Below the pieces are notes generated by a model. That model was given only the letters and a program-made list of their open reading frames with translations. It ran no database searches and was not told where the DNA came from. A stretch of DNA of 34,942 nt, from assembly GCA_030652315.1 (NCBI GenBank), contig JAUSAX010000081.1, positions 1 through 34,942 of the forward strand, given 5' to 3'. This document shows, piece after piece, positions 7,218 to 15,665 of this stretch (its first letter is position 1; each line of letters begins with the position of its first letter). The stretch comes from Afipia sp. GTDB taxonomy: Bacteria > Pseudomonadota > Alphaproteobacteria > Rhizobiales > Xanthobacteraceae. The position numbers and the translations under genes were made by a program.

Positions 7218-7359
7218 TCAGATGTGAACGAACTTGAGGAAGGTGGTTCGTCGATATCCACCTTCCTGCGCAAAGCGGCCAGAGGCAGGCCTGCTCTGCA
7301 ACATCAGACCGTCGCGAGTTTCTCCCTGCGCTCGCGATCAAACGTGTCGCGACGGGGCT

Positions 7360-8196
7360 TCATCGATTGAGCGAGGTGGCGAACGCATCGCCGTCCTTCA
7401 AGCCCAACTCGTAAGCGTTGCGGATGCCGTCAGGATTTCTGATATCGAACTGTCCCACATCGATCTTCCGCGAAGGTTGCGCGTATGTGCGTCCTTTGAC
7501 GATCGGAATCGATTTGTAGACCCGCGTTAATAGCACCAGCGTGCGCCCGCCGGCGGATTCGATGGGCTCAATCGGCTCAACGGGAACGTTATCGACCAGC
7601 CCGCCATCGAAGGCGGGCTTTCCGGCAACATTCGTCACCGGCATGAACGGCGGCACACCGCTGCTAGCCATCAGCGCCTCGCGAAATTGTTGCGGATTGG
7701 TGAGGGAGCGCGCAGCGACGAACTCGGATCGGAAACCGAGCGCGCGTCCGAACCGAGGGTGCACCGGGTGAAAGATCTGTTTCTCCAGCTGATAGAGGCC
7801 GATGCCGATGGCTGCACCGAGCGAGGGTGAAAAGCCGCGCGGCAATCGGGATACCGCAACACGGAAGTCAGTCATGTGCTGTAGTCGCCTGAACGCATTC
7901 TCATCGATGGTTTGATGAAGCAGCTCGGTATACAGCGGGCCGACGGGACAGAGTGGCCTGCCTTGGCGCCACGCGGTAAAATCGAAATTGTGCAACTGCG
8001 GATCGCAAGCGCCGATTACACGGGCGCGGGTTGCTGGTCCGGCTTCGAGCAATGAATAGACCGCAGCAAATGCGCCAGCACTGGCGCCGACGACGAGCTG
8101 TGGCGACAAGCCCAGACGCGTTGCAGCTGCTTCATAGAAGCCGCCTTGCCAGTAACAGCGGTTACCCCCGCCTGCGAAAACAACTGCGTCGAACAT
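7360..8196 (-). CDS. Patatin-like phospholipase
   Basis: A 278-residue protein of the patatin/RssA-like serine lipase family. The glycine-rich oxyanion motif is FAGGGNRCYWQGG (7-19), the nucleophile elbow is GASAG with Ser39, and the second member of the catalytic dyad is in DGG with Asp197. There is no signal peptide, so it is probably cytosolic or peripheral and acts on acyl lipids; the substrate cannot be told from sequence. The start ATG 8196 has only a weak ribosome binding site but is well placed at the beginning of the fold. It stands alone, convergent with the copper gene. Confidence 0.92.
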   Translation of the reverse strand: MFDAVVFAGGGNRCYWQGGFYEAAATRLGLSPQLVVGASAGAFAAVYSLLEAGPATRARVIGACDPQLHNFDFTAWRQGRPLCPVGPLYTELLHQTIDENAFRRLQHMTDFRVAVSRLPRGFSPSLGAAIGIGLYQLEKQIFHPVHPRFGRALGFRSEFVAARSLTNPQQFREALMASSGVPPFMPVTNVAGKPAFDGGLVDNVPVEPIEPIESAGGRTLVLLTRVYKSIPIVKGRTYAQPSRKIDVGQFDIRNPDGIRNAYELGLKDGDAFATSLNR

Positions 8197-8758
8197 GGGA
8201 GTTTAGGATGCTTACTTTGAAAGAACGCATCCATGCCAAACCTTGGGTGCTCGGGCAACTGGTTAGGCCACAGTGCAGGATACGAGGTCGCATGGCCGAG
8301 TGCGTGGATCAGCGCGGTCCCATGGTGCCGGCGTGACGCGTCAGCGGACACGAGACCTCGCTGGCACAAGCGTATAGAAATTCGACGCCACATCCCACGA
8401 TCGATTGCTCATAGGGGCAGCGTGAAAGTCACACAGTTATCATGATCATCCGAAAGAGCATCTGCGAAAACATCACGATTGCTTGCGATGGAAGACCGAG
8501 CAGACGCAGCAAAATTCTGTAAGGGGACGGCGGCGCGAAGCTGTGTGACAAATTGAAGTCGCAGCCGCTTCGAGTCATTGTGGCGTCTTTTTGGCGCTTT
8601 TGACTCAAATCGCCGCAGCGCAAATATTGATGAGTTGCATTGGCAAGCTGTAACCGGACGTCTACACTGACACGTGAAGACCGGCGCGGTGCTGCCGGAC
8701 GAACAGAAGAAGCGCCAATCATTCACAGTCAACCGACGGGCTATCGGGAGTTTTACAG
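8197..8758. other. Intergenic region, 562 bp
   Basis: Divergent spacer between the patatin gene (minus) and the DUF3597 gene (plus). Short open frames on both strands have no recognisable motif. A possible promoter for the DUF3597 gene is TTGACT (8600-8605) with AATATT (8623-8628) at 17-bp spacing, about 130 bp before that gene's start. No strong inverted repeat was seen. A small RNA cannot be excluded. Confidence 0.4.
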
Positions 8759-9124
8759 ATGAGCATTTTTGGGAAAATCATGGGCGCGATTTTCGGCACT
8801 AAAGCCGAAGCTGCTGAGCCTGCCGGCGGTGCTGGATCGGCTGCGGGTGGCGGCGCCAGCGTGCCAATGGTTGATGTTGCGCCAATTCTCGACAAGGCTG
8901 TCGCGGCCAAGGGCGAGAAGCTTGAATGGCGCACGTCGATCGTGGACCTGATGAAGGCTCTCGACATCGATTCAAGTCTGTCGGCCCGCAAGGAGTTGGC
9001 GAAAGAACTGAAGTACGATGGCGACACGAGTGACTCGGCGAAGATGAACATTTGGCTGCACAAGCAGGTGATGACCAAGCTTGCGGCCAATGGCGGCAAG
9101 CTTCCGGATGACCTGAAGAATTGA
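8759..9124 (+). CDS. DUF3597 domain protein
   Basis: A 121-residue protein of the DUF3597 family. The N-terminus MSIFGKIMGAIFG is an amphipathic or hydrophobic helix typical of the family, followed by a Gly/Ala-rich linker (about 18-35). The conserved globular part then begins at VDVAPILDKAVAAKGEKLEW and contains SIVDLMKALDIDSSLSARKELAKEL, resembling a LysM/SPOR-like small helical fold. Family function is unknown. ATG 8759 has a GGGAG ribosome binding site 8 bases upstream. A strong intrinsic terminator follows, so it is a single-gene transcript. Confidence 0.9.
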   Translation: MSIFGKIMGAIFGTKAEAAEPAGGAGSAAGGGASVPMVDVAPILDKAVAAKGEKLEWRTSIVDLMKALDIDSSLSARKELAKELKYDGDTSDSAKMNIWLHKQVMTKLAANGGKLPDDLKN

Positions 9125-9159
9125 TCCGACAGCCGGCCGCGAGGCGGGATTACGTTCCG

Positions 9160-9189
9160 AAAGGCCCGCCTCTCAGGCGGGCCTTTTTC
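9160..9189 (+). terminator. Intrinsic terminator after the DUF3597 gene
   Basis: AAGGCCCGCC (9161-9170), loop TCTCA, GGCGGGCCTT (9176-9185) and a continuing T-run to 9187. A textbook 10-bp GC-rich hairpin with U-tract, 36 bases past the stop codon. Confidence 0.93.
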
Positions 9190-9336
9190 ATTGCAGTGCA
9201 CACTGGTATCGACGTCCTGTTCAAACCGTCGACACCGGCATACAAAATGCCACCGGAACATTCATCAGCCGCCGCAATTGAAGCAAGCGGCAGGGGAAGC
9301 AGCCGAACGAGCAACAAGGCAAGGCGGGGAACGACC

Positions 9337-10128
9337 ATGATCGAGCTCAATCGCAGAAACATTCTCGCCGGAGGCGCGGCGGCATTGGCCGGCACCGCGG
9401 CTTTCGCTGAGATCGCCGAGGCGCAGGTCGGGGTGAAGGCTGTTTTCCCCGTCGGACAAACAACGATCCCCATTGTCGGCCTCAACGAGGTGTTTCCGGT
9501 CCGTCGCATCTATTGCATCGGCCGCAACTACGCTGCGCATGCGCGCGAGATGGGATCCGACCCGACACGCGAACCGCCGTTTTTCTTCCAGAAGCCGACG
9601 GATGCGATTCAGAATGTTGCGATAGGTTCGGTCGCGGATCATCCATATCCGCCGCTGACCAAGAATTATCATTACGAAGTCGAACTCGTGGCCGCGTTGA
9701 AATCAGGCGGCTCGAACATCTCGCCAGAAAAGGCTCTGGATTGCGTCTACGGTTATGCGCTCGGCCTCGACATGACTCGCCGCGATTTGCAGCGCGCGAT
9801 GGGGGATCAGAAAAAGCCGTGGGAGATCGGCAAGAGTTTCGACAATTCCGCAGTGCTGGGACCTATCCATCCCGTCACCAAGACCGGGCATTTTACCAAG
9901 GGAGCGATCTCGCTCGCGGTCAACGGAACGGTGAAGCAGAACTCCGATCTCAGCAATATGATATGGAGCGTGGCCGAACAGATCTCGAAGTTGTCCGAAG
10001 CCTGCGAACTGAAAGCCGGCGATATCATCTACTCCGGCACGCCGGAGAATGTCGGACCGGTGGTGAAAGGCGACGTTGTTCTGTGCAAGCTCGACGGATT
10101 GCCGGACATGTCGATCAAGATTGCTTAG
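9337..10128 (+). CDS. Fumarylacetoacetate hydrolase family protein with Tat signal
   Basis: A 263-residue protein of the FAH fold (fumarylpyruvate hydrolase / 2-oxo-hepta-dienedioate isomerase-decarboxylase group). The fold starts near FPVRRIYCIGRNYAAHAREMG (53-73). Metal ligands are Glu114 and Glu116 in YHYEVEL and Asp145 in LGLDMTRRD, so the active site looks intact. Unusually, residues 1-30 form a twin-arginine type signal: ELNRRNILAGG, an alanine-rich hydrophobic stretch, then AEAQ. This predicts export of a folded, metal-loaded enzyme to the periplasm. ATG 9337 is chosen because it starts this signal and follows a purine-rich GGCGGGGAA sequence. No aromatic-degradation genes are adjacent. 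Substrate unknown; it may act on fumarylpyruvate-like diketo acids. Confidence 0.9.
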   Translation: MIELNRRNILAGGAAALAGTAAFAEIAEAQVGVKAVFPVGQTTIPIVGLNEVFPVRRIYCIGRNYAAHAREMGSDPTREPPFFFQKPTDAIQNVAIGSVADHPYPPLTKNYHYEVELVAALKSGGSNISPEKALDCVYGYALGLDMTRRDLQRAMGDQKKPWEIGKSFDNSAVLGPIHPVTKTGHFTKGAISLAVNGTVKQNSDLSNMIWSVAEQISKLSEACELKAGDIIYSGTPENVGPVVKGDVVLCKLDGLPDMSIKIA

Positions 10129-10180
10129 TTCTGGATCGGCTCGATATCGCTCTTCTTCTTGATGTCGGGTCGAGATACGG

Positions 10181-10208
10181 AAAAGCCCGCCGATGGCGGG
10201 CTTTTTTT
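10181..10208. terminator. Intrinsic terminator, probably bidirectional
   Basis: AAAAGCCCGCC (10181-10191), loop GAT, GGCGGGCTTTT (10195-10205), then more T. On the plus strand it ends the FAH-family gene. On the minus strand the four-base T-run could also end the converging GNAT pair. Confidence 0.92.
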
Positions 10209-10230
10209 CATGACGGGAATGAAAGGCCGC

Positions 10231-10497
10231 TCACGCCGCCACATCCGCGAATTCCGGATGCTTATCTAGATAATCGACGACGAACCCGCAGCCAGCGACA
10301 ACTTTCAATCCATCGGCGCGGATCTGCTCCAGCGCACCTTGCACCAGTCTGGAGGCGATGCCGCGGCCGCGCAAGGCGCGCGGCGTTTCGGTGTGGGTGA
10401 TGATGACTTTGCCTGGTGCAAGCCGATAGTCTGCGAAAGCGGTTGCTCCATCGACGTCAAGCTCGTAGCGGCTGAGTGCTGTGTTGTTGCGAACCAT
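10231..10497 (-). CDS. Small GNAT N-acetyltransferase (YjdJ-like)
   Basis: An 88-residue minimal GCN5-related acetyltransferase of the type annotated as YjdJ or Gcn5-related N-acetyltransferase-like. The acetyl-CoA binding signature is in ETPRALRGRGIASRLVQGAL (37-56), with RGRGIAS matching Q/RxxGxG/A. It ends with the family sequence VVAGCGFVVDYLDKHPEFADV. It is a paralogue of the gene at 10551-10826 on the same strand, which ends 53 bp upstream of this start, so the two are probably co-transcribed. Substrate unknown. It converges on the FAH-family gene and shares its terminator. Confidence 0.9.
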   Translation of the reverse strand: MVRNNTALSRYELDVDGATAFADYRLAPGKVIITHTETPRALRGRGIASRLVQGALEQIRADGLKVVAGCGFVVDYLDKHPEFADVAA

Positions 10498-10550
10498 GTC
10501 GTGAACCGTGACGAGAGGTTGTGTTTGCGGACTCGATGCGTGGCGCGAAT

Positions 10551-10826
10551 CTATTTCAACAGATCGGCATATTCAGCGTGTTTCTCAATATAGGCCTTTA
10601 CGAACGGGCACTGGGGAACAACCTTCAGTCCGGCAGCGCGCACCTGATCGAGGGCGCCCTTGACGAGCTTCGATCCGATACCCTTGCCTCCGAGTTCTTT
10701 CGGGACCTCGGTATGAACAAAGGTAATGACCTCGTCGGAAAGTTCGTAGTAGGTCGCAGCCAGATGGCCTTCGGCCTCCAGTTCGTAGCGTTTCCGGGCC
10801 GGATTGTTTTGAACGGTTTCGGTCAT
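10551..10826 (-). CDS. Small GNAT N-acetyltransferase (YjdJ-like), paralogue
   Basis: A 91-residue minimal GNAT protein. The acyl-CoA loop is KELGGKGIGSKLVKGALDQV (about 44-63), with GGKGIGS as the phosphate-binding segment, and the end reads VVPQCPFVKAYIEKHAEYADLL. It aligns along its whole length with its neighbour at 10231-10497, pointing to tandem duplication. ATG 10826 is chosen because it begins the conserved region (TETVQNNPARKRYELEAEGHLA); the frame stays open upstream to 11027 but that part is unlike the family. Substrate unknown. Confidence 0.9.
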   Translation of the reverse strand: MTETVQNNPARKRYELEAEGHLAATYYELSDEVITFVHTEVPKELGGKGIGSKLVKGALDQVRAAGLKVVPQCPFVKAYIEKHAEYADLLK

Positions 10827-11075
10827 TGCACGATTGTCCCCGATGTTGGGCGCTTGTCCGATCACTCGGTAGGAAGCCCGCTCAGTACGGGCCTCTCCAG
10901 GCGACATGTGTCTCCAAATCCGACAAAAACCCGTTCCCGAGGCCTTGTAAAGGTTGCCGGTATCCATACGTTTTCTGAGACATACCGAGAGGCGGCCGAA
11001 TTGGTCGTTTGGCAGTCGGAATGTCACATCTGTCAGGCCGCCGCCGTATGCCTTCGTTTTTGATGGAGGTATTCA

Positions 11076-11483
11076 ATGTCAATTGATCGGTTTTTGAACA
11101 GACATCGGTCCTGGGAAGATTGGTTCGGCATGTTGCTCGGCTTGCTGATCATGCTGTCGCCCTGGCTTACAGGTCAGGCGAACAACGGACTCGGCGCGCA
11201 CGTTGATCCGGGAATGGCAATCCTGAATGCGGTTTGCGTCGGCGTCCTGATATTTGGCTTTGCCCAGATGGAATACATCGTGCTTCGGCGTTGGGAGGAA
11301 GCGTGCGAGGTCGCGCTTGGCTTCTGGCTGATCGCTTCGCCTCACATCTTCGGCTATTCCGGGGACGGAACGCTCAGGCTCTGGCACACGGCCCTCGGCG
11401 GCGTTGTGATCCTGCTGGGTGTTCTTAAGCTTTGGCAAGATTGGGATCTGAGTGACGACGAGCTTGCCCGGCATGGGCAGTAG
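11076..11483 (+). CDS. SPW-repeat integral membrane protein
   Basis: A 135-residue membrane protein of the SPW repeat family (Pfam SPW). Four hydrophobic helices are visible, at about 16-31, 50-65, 75-90 and 104-120. The repeat signature occurs twice: LLGLLIMLSPWLTG (20-33) and a diverged copy LGFWLIASPHIFGYS (81-95), in which Trp is replaced by His. GGAGG at 11066-11070 is a good ribosome binding site for ATG 11076. The acidic C-terminus is probably cytoplasmic. Function of the family is unknown. A hairpin at 11541-11563 follows. Confidence 0.88.
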   Translation: MSIDRFLNRHRSWEDWFGMLLGLLIMLSPWLTGQANNGLGAHVDPGMAILNAVCVGVLIFGFAQMEYIVLRRWEEACEVALGFWLIASPHIFGYSGDGTLRLWHTALGGVVILLGVLKLWQDWDLSDDELARHGQ

Positions 11484-11540
11484 GCTCATTGGATACGATG
11501 ATTTAAGTCGCGCGATGACAGGATTGCGCGCTACTTGAAA

Positions 11541-11575
11541 GCAGGACGCAGTGTGCGTCCTGCTCGACAATTTTT
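11541..11575 (+). terminator. 10-bp perfect hairpin with delayed T-run
   Basis: GCAGGACGCA (11541-11550), loop GTG, TGCGTCCTGC (11554-11563), then TCGACAATTTTT (T-run 11571-11575). It can be the SPW gene terminator, with the T-run 7 bases away. It is also 26 bases before the ATG of the zinc-knuckle gene, so it could act as a leader hairpin for that gene. Confidence 0.65.
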
Positions 11576-11589
11576 GTGAGGAAAATGGA

Positions 11590-11718
11590 ATGGCGAACGA
11601 AAAAGGCCCCAACATCAAGAAAAAGCAGAAGTGCAAGAACTGCGAAGGCAAGGGGCTGGTGAAGAAAGGCGACAAGGTTCTCACGTGCCAGCGCTGCAAA
11701 GGGACTGGGGTGAGGTGA
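11590..11718 (+). CDS. 42-residue DnaJ-type zinc-knuckle protein
   Basis: A very small gene from ATG 11590 to TGA 11716-11718. The protein is lysine-rich and consists almost only of two CxxCxGxG units: CKNCEGKG (15-22) and CQRCKGTG (33-40), separated by LVKKGDKVLT. This is the repeat that binds zinc in pairs in DnaJ/Hsp40, so the peptide should fold round one zinc ion. A GAGG ribosome binding site lies at 11578-11581. In DnaJ this domain contacts unfolded protein; here no J domain or client-binding domain is present, so a role in protein folding is only a guess. It may be an RNA- or protein-binding zinc microprotein. Confidence 0.8.
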   Translation: MANEKGPNIKKKQKCKNCEGKGLVKKGDKVLTCQRCKGTGVR

Positions 11719-11813
11719 GAGCGGTAGACGAAGCCCGGATTCTTGTGTTTTACGATATAAGACGAAGTTCGCAAGAATTGTCAGAAACCGGTGCAAGCTG
11801 GTGAGAAATCATC

Positions 11814-12344
11814 ATGACATTGACGGAAGTAGGGATCCGCGAGTGCACGACTGATGATGAATTGTTCAAGCTGTTGTCGGCGGAATTAAAAAGATTACTT
11901 CCGTATGAAGAAGGCTTTGATCTCAATGAATTTCTCGAAGAGACCCGCACGATCCCAATCGGGCTCCGCGCCATGGCCGCGATCTACCAACTCGATGTCA
12001 GTCTCACGCTCGACGATCTCGGTTGGCATTTTGCTAACTGGCATCATCACGGCTATTGCGAGGAGACGGCTTGGGCATTGAAAGAATTGGAAGCGTTTGA
12101 GCAGGCCGAGTTGTTCGCAAAAGGTTATGCGGTAGCCCAACCATGGTGGGATAAGATCGGCGAATTGCTTGCCGAGGATTTCAGTGCATTTGTCGCGTGG
12201 TACCCGGACTCAGCGTTGGACAGAGCGACTATGCCGCTCACGCGGCGAATGTGGGATTTACAGGAAATCGATTACGGCCTGTTGGGATATTGGACCAGGC
12301 ACGCACGGAAATATCCGCATAAGGTGGTGCAGAGACCGCCTTAA
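11814..12344 (+). CDS. Hypothetical protein, possibly DUF4375/DMP19-like
   Basis: A 176-residue soluble, acidic protein that I do not recognise with certainty. It is predicted mostly helical. The segment LTLDDLGWHFANWHHHGYCEETAWALKELEAFEQAELF (about 63-100) recalls the DUF4375 (DMP19 C-terminal) pattern, in which a Gly/Phe-rich turn precedes a helix with an alanine-glutamate-rich face. The histidine cluster WHHHGYC is notable but no metal site can be claimed. No signal peptide or membrane helix. It converges on uvrA, 62 bp away. Base composition is slightly less GC-rich than its neighbours. Confidence 0.7.
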   Translation: MTLTEVGIRECTTDDELFKLLSAELKRLLPYEEGFDLNEFLEETRTIPIGLRAMAAIYQLDVSLTLDDLGWHFANWHHHGYCEETAWALKELEAFEQAELFAKGYAVAQPWWDKIGELLAEDFSAFVAWYPDSALDRATMPLTRRMWDLQEIDYGLLGYWTRHARKYPHKVVQRPP

Positions 12345-12406
12345 CGGATGCAATGCGGCGTCGCGAGTTGGGCGCGAGCGCATTGACGTGCTTTACATTT
12401 TTCAGC

Positions 12407-15388
12407 TTACTCCGCCGCCTCTTCGGCATCGCGGATTTTCCCGGCGCGACCCTTCTTCAGGACCGGTGCGAGGAATTTACCGGTGTAGCTGCGCGGTGCC
12501 TTGACGATATCTTCCGGCGGACCCCAGGCAACGATTTCGCCGCCGCCATCGCCACCTTCAGGGCCGAGATCAATCACCCAGTCGGCAGTCTTGATGACTT
12601 CGAGATTGTGCTCGATCACCACCACGCTGTTGCCCTGCGCCACCAGTTCGTGAAGCACCTCAAGCAGCTTGGCGACATCGTGGAAGTGCAATCCCGTGGT
12701 CGGTTCGTCGAGGATGTAGAGTGTGCGGCCGGTGGCGCGTTTGCTCAATTCCTTGGCCAGCTTGACGCGCTGGGCTTCGCCGCCGGACAGCGTTGTCGCC
12801 TGCTGTCCGACATGGATGTAGCCGAGGCCGACGCGCTGAAGAGTTTTGAAGGTTTCGCGGACGCGCGGTACCGCCTTGAAGAAGTCGGCGGCTTCATCGA
12901 CCGTCAGGTCGAGCACATCGGCGATGGACTTGCCCTTGAACAGGACATCCAGCGTCTCGCGGTTGTAGCGCTTACCCTTACAGGTGTCGCAGGTGACGTA
13001 GACGTCCGGCAGGAAGTGCATTTCGATCTTGATCAGACCGTCACCCTGACAGGCCTCGCAGCGTCCGCCTTTTACGTTGAACGAAAAGCGCCCCGGCTCG
13101 TAGCCGCGCGCTTTCGATTCGGGCAGGCCCGCGAACCATTCGCGGATCGGCGTGAACGCGCCTGTGTAAGTCGCGGGGTTTGATCGTGGCGTGCGGCCGA
13201 TAGGCGATTGATCGATGTCGATGATCTTGTCGATATGCTCCAGACCCTCGATGCGATCGTGCGGGGCAGGGCCTTCCGACGCATTGTTGAGCTTGCGCGC
13301 GATCGCCTTGTACAGCGTGTCGATCAGCAGCGTGGACTTGCCGCCACCCGAGACGCCGGTGACGCAGGTGAACAGCCCGAGCGGGATTTCGGCGGATACA
13401 TTCTTGAGGTTGTTGCCGCGCGCGTTGATGACCTTGATGGTGCGGCGATGATTGGGCGGACGCCGCTCGGGAATCGGCACGTACATTTCGCCGGTCAGAT
13501 ACTTTCCGGTCATTGAATTCGGGTTGTTCATCACCTGCTGCGGCGTGCCCTGGGCGACGATATTGCCGCCATGCACGCCCGCGCCGGGTCCGACGTCCAC
13601 GACGTAGTCGGCGGTGTGGATCGCGTCTTCATCGTGTTCGACCACGATCACGGTGTTGCCGAGATCGCGCAGCCGCCGCAACGTGTCGAGCAGCCGCGCA
13701 TTGTCGCGCTGGTGCAAGCCGATCGATGGCTCGTCCAGCACATACAACACGCCGGTCAGTCCGGAGCCGATCTGCGATGCGAGGCGGATACGCTGGCTTT
13801 CGCCGCCGGACAGAGTGCCGGAGGCGCGCGCAAGCGTGAGATAATTCAGGCCGACGTCGAGCAGGAACGAGAGCCGCTCGCGGATTTCCTTCAGAATTCG
13901 TGCCGCGATTTCGTTTTGCTGCTTGTTCAGTTGCTTCGGAACGGTCTCGAACCATTCACCGGCGCGCATCACCGACAACTCGGAAATATCACCGATATGC
14001 TTGCCGCCGATCTTAACGCACAGGGCTTCCGGCTTCAGACGATGACCGTGGCAGGATTCGCAGGGAACATCGCTGAAATACTTTCCGAGTTCCTCGCGCG
14101 CCCACTCGCTTTCGGTTTCGCGAAAGCGGCGTTCGATATTGGTGACCACGCCCTCGAAAGGCTTCTTGGTGTCGTAAGATCGCACGCCGTCCTCGTAGGA
14201 GAACTTGATCTCGTCGTCGCCGGAGCCGAACAGGATCGCGTCTTTGGTCTTCTTGGGCAGGTCCTTCCATTTGGTATCGAGGGTGAACTTGTAGAATTTG
14301 CCCAGCGCCTGCAGCGTCTGCACATAATAAGGTGAAGAAGACTTCGCCCAAGGCGCAATCGCGCCCTTGCGCAGCGTTGCTTCCTTGTCGGGAATCACGA
14401 GTTCGGCGTCGATATGCTGCTCGACGCCGAGGCCGCCGCACTTCGGGCAGGCGCCGTACGGGTTATTGAACGAGAATAGACGCGGTTCGACTTCCGGGAT
14501 GGTGAAGCCGGACACCGGGCAGGCGAATTTCTCCGAAAACAGGATCCGCTCGGGTCCGCTCTTGTCGTGGATCTTCGCGGTCTTTTTCTCCGCCTTCTTC
14601 TCGGAAGCTGGTTCGCTTGCAGGCGCGTCGGCGAACTCGACGACAGCCAGTCCCTCTGCGAGCTTCAACGCGGTCTCGAACGATTCGGCGAGGCGCTGCG
14701 CGATGTCCGCACGCACGACGATTCGATCCACCACCACGTCGATATCGTGGGGGAACTTCTTGTCGAGGGTCGGCGCATCGGCCAGCTCATAGAACTTTCC
14801 GTCGATCTTGACGCGCTGGAAGCCCTTCTTGAGATAGTCTGCGAGTTCCTTTTTGTATTCGCCCTTGCGGCCGCGGACGACGGGCGCAAGCAAATAGAGA
14901 CGTGTGCCTTCGGGAAGCGTCAGAACCCGGTCGACCATCTGGGAAACGATCTGGCTTTCGATGGGAAGTCCTGTTGCCGGCGAATAGGGAATGCCGACGC
15001 GCGCCCACAACAGGCGCATGTAGTCGTAGATCTCGGTGACGGTTCCGACCGTGGACCGCGGATTCTTCGATGTTGTCTTCTGCTCGATGGAAATTGCCGG
15101 TGACAGCCCGTCGATCTGATCGACGTCCGGTTTCTGCATCATCTCCAGAAACTGGCGGGCATATGCCGACAGCGATTCGACGTAGCGGCGCTGGCCTTCC
15201 GCATAGATGGTGTCGAAGGCGAGGGAGGATTTGCCCGAGCCGGACAGCCCGGTGAAAACCACCAGCTTGTCGCGCGGAATCTCGAGGTCGACGTTCTTGA
15301 GATTATGTTCGCGCGCGCCGCGAATTGTGATGGCCCGCATGCTGGATCCAGCGGTTGGTTTACGAGTTGCCTTGATGACTTCGTCCAT
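12407..15388 (-). CDS. uvrA: Excinuclease ABC subunit A
   Basis: Damage-recognition ATPase of nucleotide excision repair, forming the UvrA2-UvrB complex. The 993-residue protein has two ABC ATPase modules. Walker A of the first is [13 protein letters not shown] (46-58) and of the second is [15 protein letters not shown] signatures (LSGGE) and Walker B ([26 protein letters not shown]) are intact. The C-terminal zinc finger is complete (CEACQGDG ... [10 protein letters not shown]). The first zinc finger reads CPVS ... CPKC, with Ser in place of the second Cys; this finger is known to be dispensable. ATG 15388 starts MDEVIKAT; an internal ATG (residue 17) would also keep the fold. A consensus SOS box lies 104 bp upstream. 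Confidence 0.98.
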   Translation of the reverse strand: MDEVIKATRKPTAGSSMRAITIRGAREHNLKNVDLEIPRDKLVVFTGLSGSGKSSLAFDTIYAEGQRRYVESLSAYARQFLEMMQKPDVDQIDGLSPAISIEQKTTSKNPRSTVGTVTEIYDYMRLLWARVGIPYSPATGLPIESQIVSQMVDRVLTLPEGTRLYLLAPVVRGRKGEYKKELADYLKKGFQRVKIDGKFYELADAPTLDKKFPHDIDVVVDRIVVRADIAQRLAESFETALKLAEGLAVVEFADAPASEPASEKKAEKKTAKIHDKSGPERILFSEKFACPVSGFTIPEVEPRLFSFNNPYGACPKCGGLGVEQHIDAELVIPDKEATLRKGAIAPWAKSSSPYYVQTLQALGKFYKFTLDTKWKDLPKKTKDAILFGSGDDEIKFSYEDGVRSYDTKKPFEGVVTNIERRFRETESEWAREELGKYFSDVPCESCHGHRLKPEALCVKIGGKHIGDISELSVMRAGEWFETVPKQLNKQQNEIAARILKEIRERLSFLLDVGLNYLTLARASGTLSGGESQRIRLASQIGSGLTGVLYVLDEPSIGLHQRDNARLLDTLRRLRDLGNTVIVVEHDEDAIHTADYVVDVGPGAGVHGGNIVAQGTPQQVMNNPNSMTGKYLTGEMYVPIPERRPPNHRRTIKVINARGNNLKNVSAEIPLGLFTCVTGVSGGGKSTLLIDTLYKAIARKLNNASEGPAPHDRIEGLEHIDKIIDIDQSPIGRTPRSNPATYTGAFTPIREWFAGLPESKARGYEPGRFSFNVKGGRCEACQGDGLIKIEMHFLPDVYVTCDTCKGKRYNRETLDVLFKGKSIADVLDLTVDEAADFFKAVPRVRETFKTLQRVGLGYIHVGQQATTLSGGEAQRVKLAKELSKRATGRTLYILDEPTTGLHFHDVAKLLEVLHELVAQGNSVVVIEHNLEVIKTADWVIDLGPEGGDGGGEIVAWGPPEDIVKAPRSYTGKFLAPVLKKGRAGKIRDAEEAAE

Positions 15389-15491
15389 GAGGGATTTCCG
15401 GTGGCACGTTGTGCGCAACAAGGGCGCTGTCTCCGGAAAACGCGATGACCGTTCGCCGGTTTCTCATTTCTCGATCAGATTCTTGTCCGTA

Positions 15492-15506
15492 GAACATAGT
15501 AAGAAC
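15492..15506 (-). promoter_or_regulatory. LexA (SOS) box upstream of uvrA
   Basis: The plus strand reads GAACATAGTAAGAAC, which is GAAC-N7-GAAC; on the uvrA strand it is GTTCTTACTATGTTC, matching the alphaproteobacterial LexA site GTTC-N7-GTTC. It lies 104 bp before the uvrA ATG. A -10-like TACTAT overlaps the box, as expected for repression. The position before a classic SOS gene makes it credible. Confidence 0.85.
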
Positions 15507-15591
15507 GTGACCGTATTTCCAGCCCTGTTCGCACTCCATCAACTGTTTGCTGCTGGGGGGCGCCGAGGATATGGGGATGTGACCGTCAAAC

Positions 15592-15620
15592 AAAAAGGCC
15601 GGCTCAAGAGCCGGCCTTTC
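15592..15620 (-). terminator. Intrinsic terminator of the outer membrane protein gene
   Basis: On the minus strand AAAGGCCGGCTC, loop TTGA, GAGCCGGCCTTT is followed by a T-run (the plus strand shows CAAAAAGGCCGGCTC at its left end). It lies 46 bp past the stop of the porin-like gene at 15666, and well before the uvrA start. Confidence 0.92.
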
Positions 15621-15665
15621 CGTAATCCTGAGAAGCTCAGGAAGAGTTAGTCAGGTCTGCGAAGC

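Noticed and set aside
8409..8732. Minus-strand frames in the 8197-8758 spacer
   Set aside because: Low-complexity translations with many Arg/Ser/Cys residues, no start signals and no recognisable domain.
10521..11063. Plus-strand frame of 180 codons over the second GNAT
   Set aside because: Mostly antisense to the GNAT coding region, with no ribosome binding site or motif. The GNAT reading explains the sequence.
13571..14335. Plus-strand frames inside uvrA (also 12353-13183)
   Set aside because: Antisense to highly conserved uvrA sequence. Composition is that of a reverse-strand shadow.
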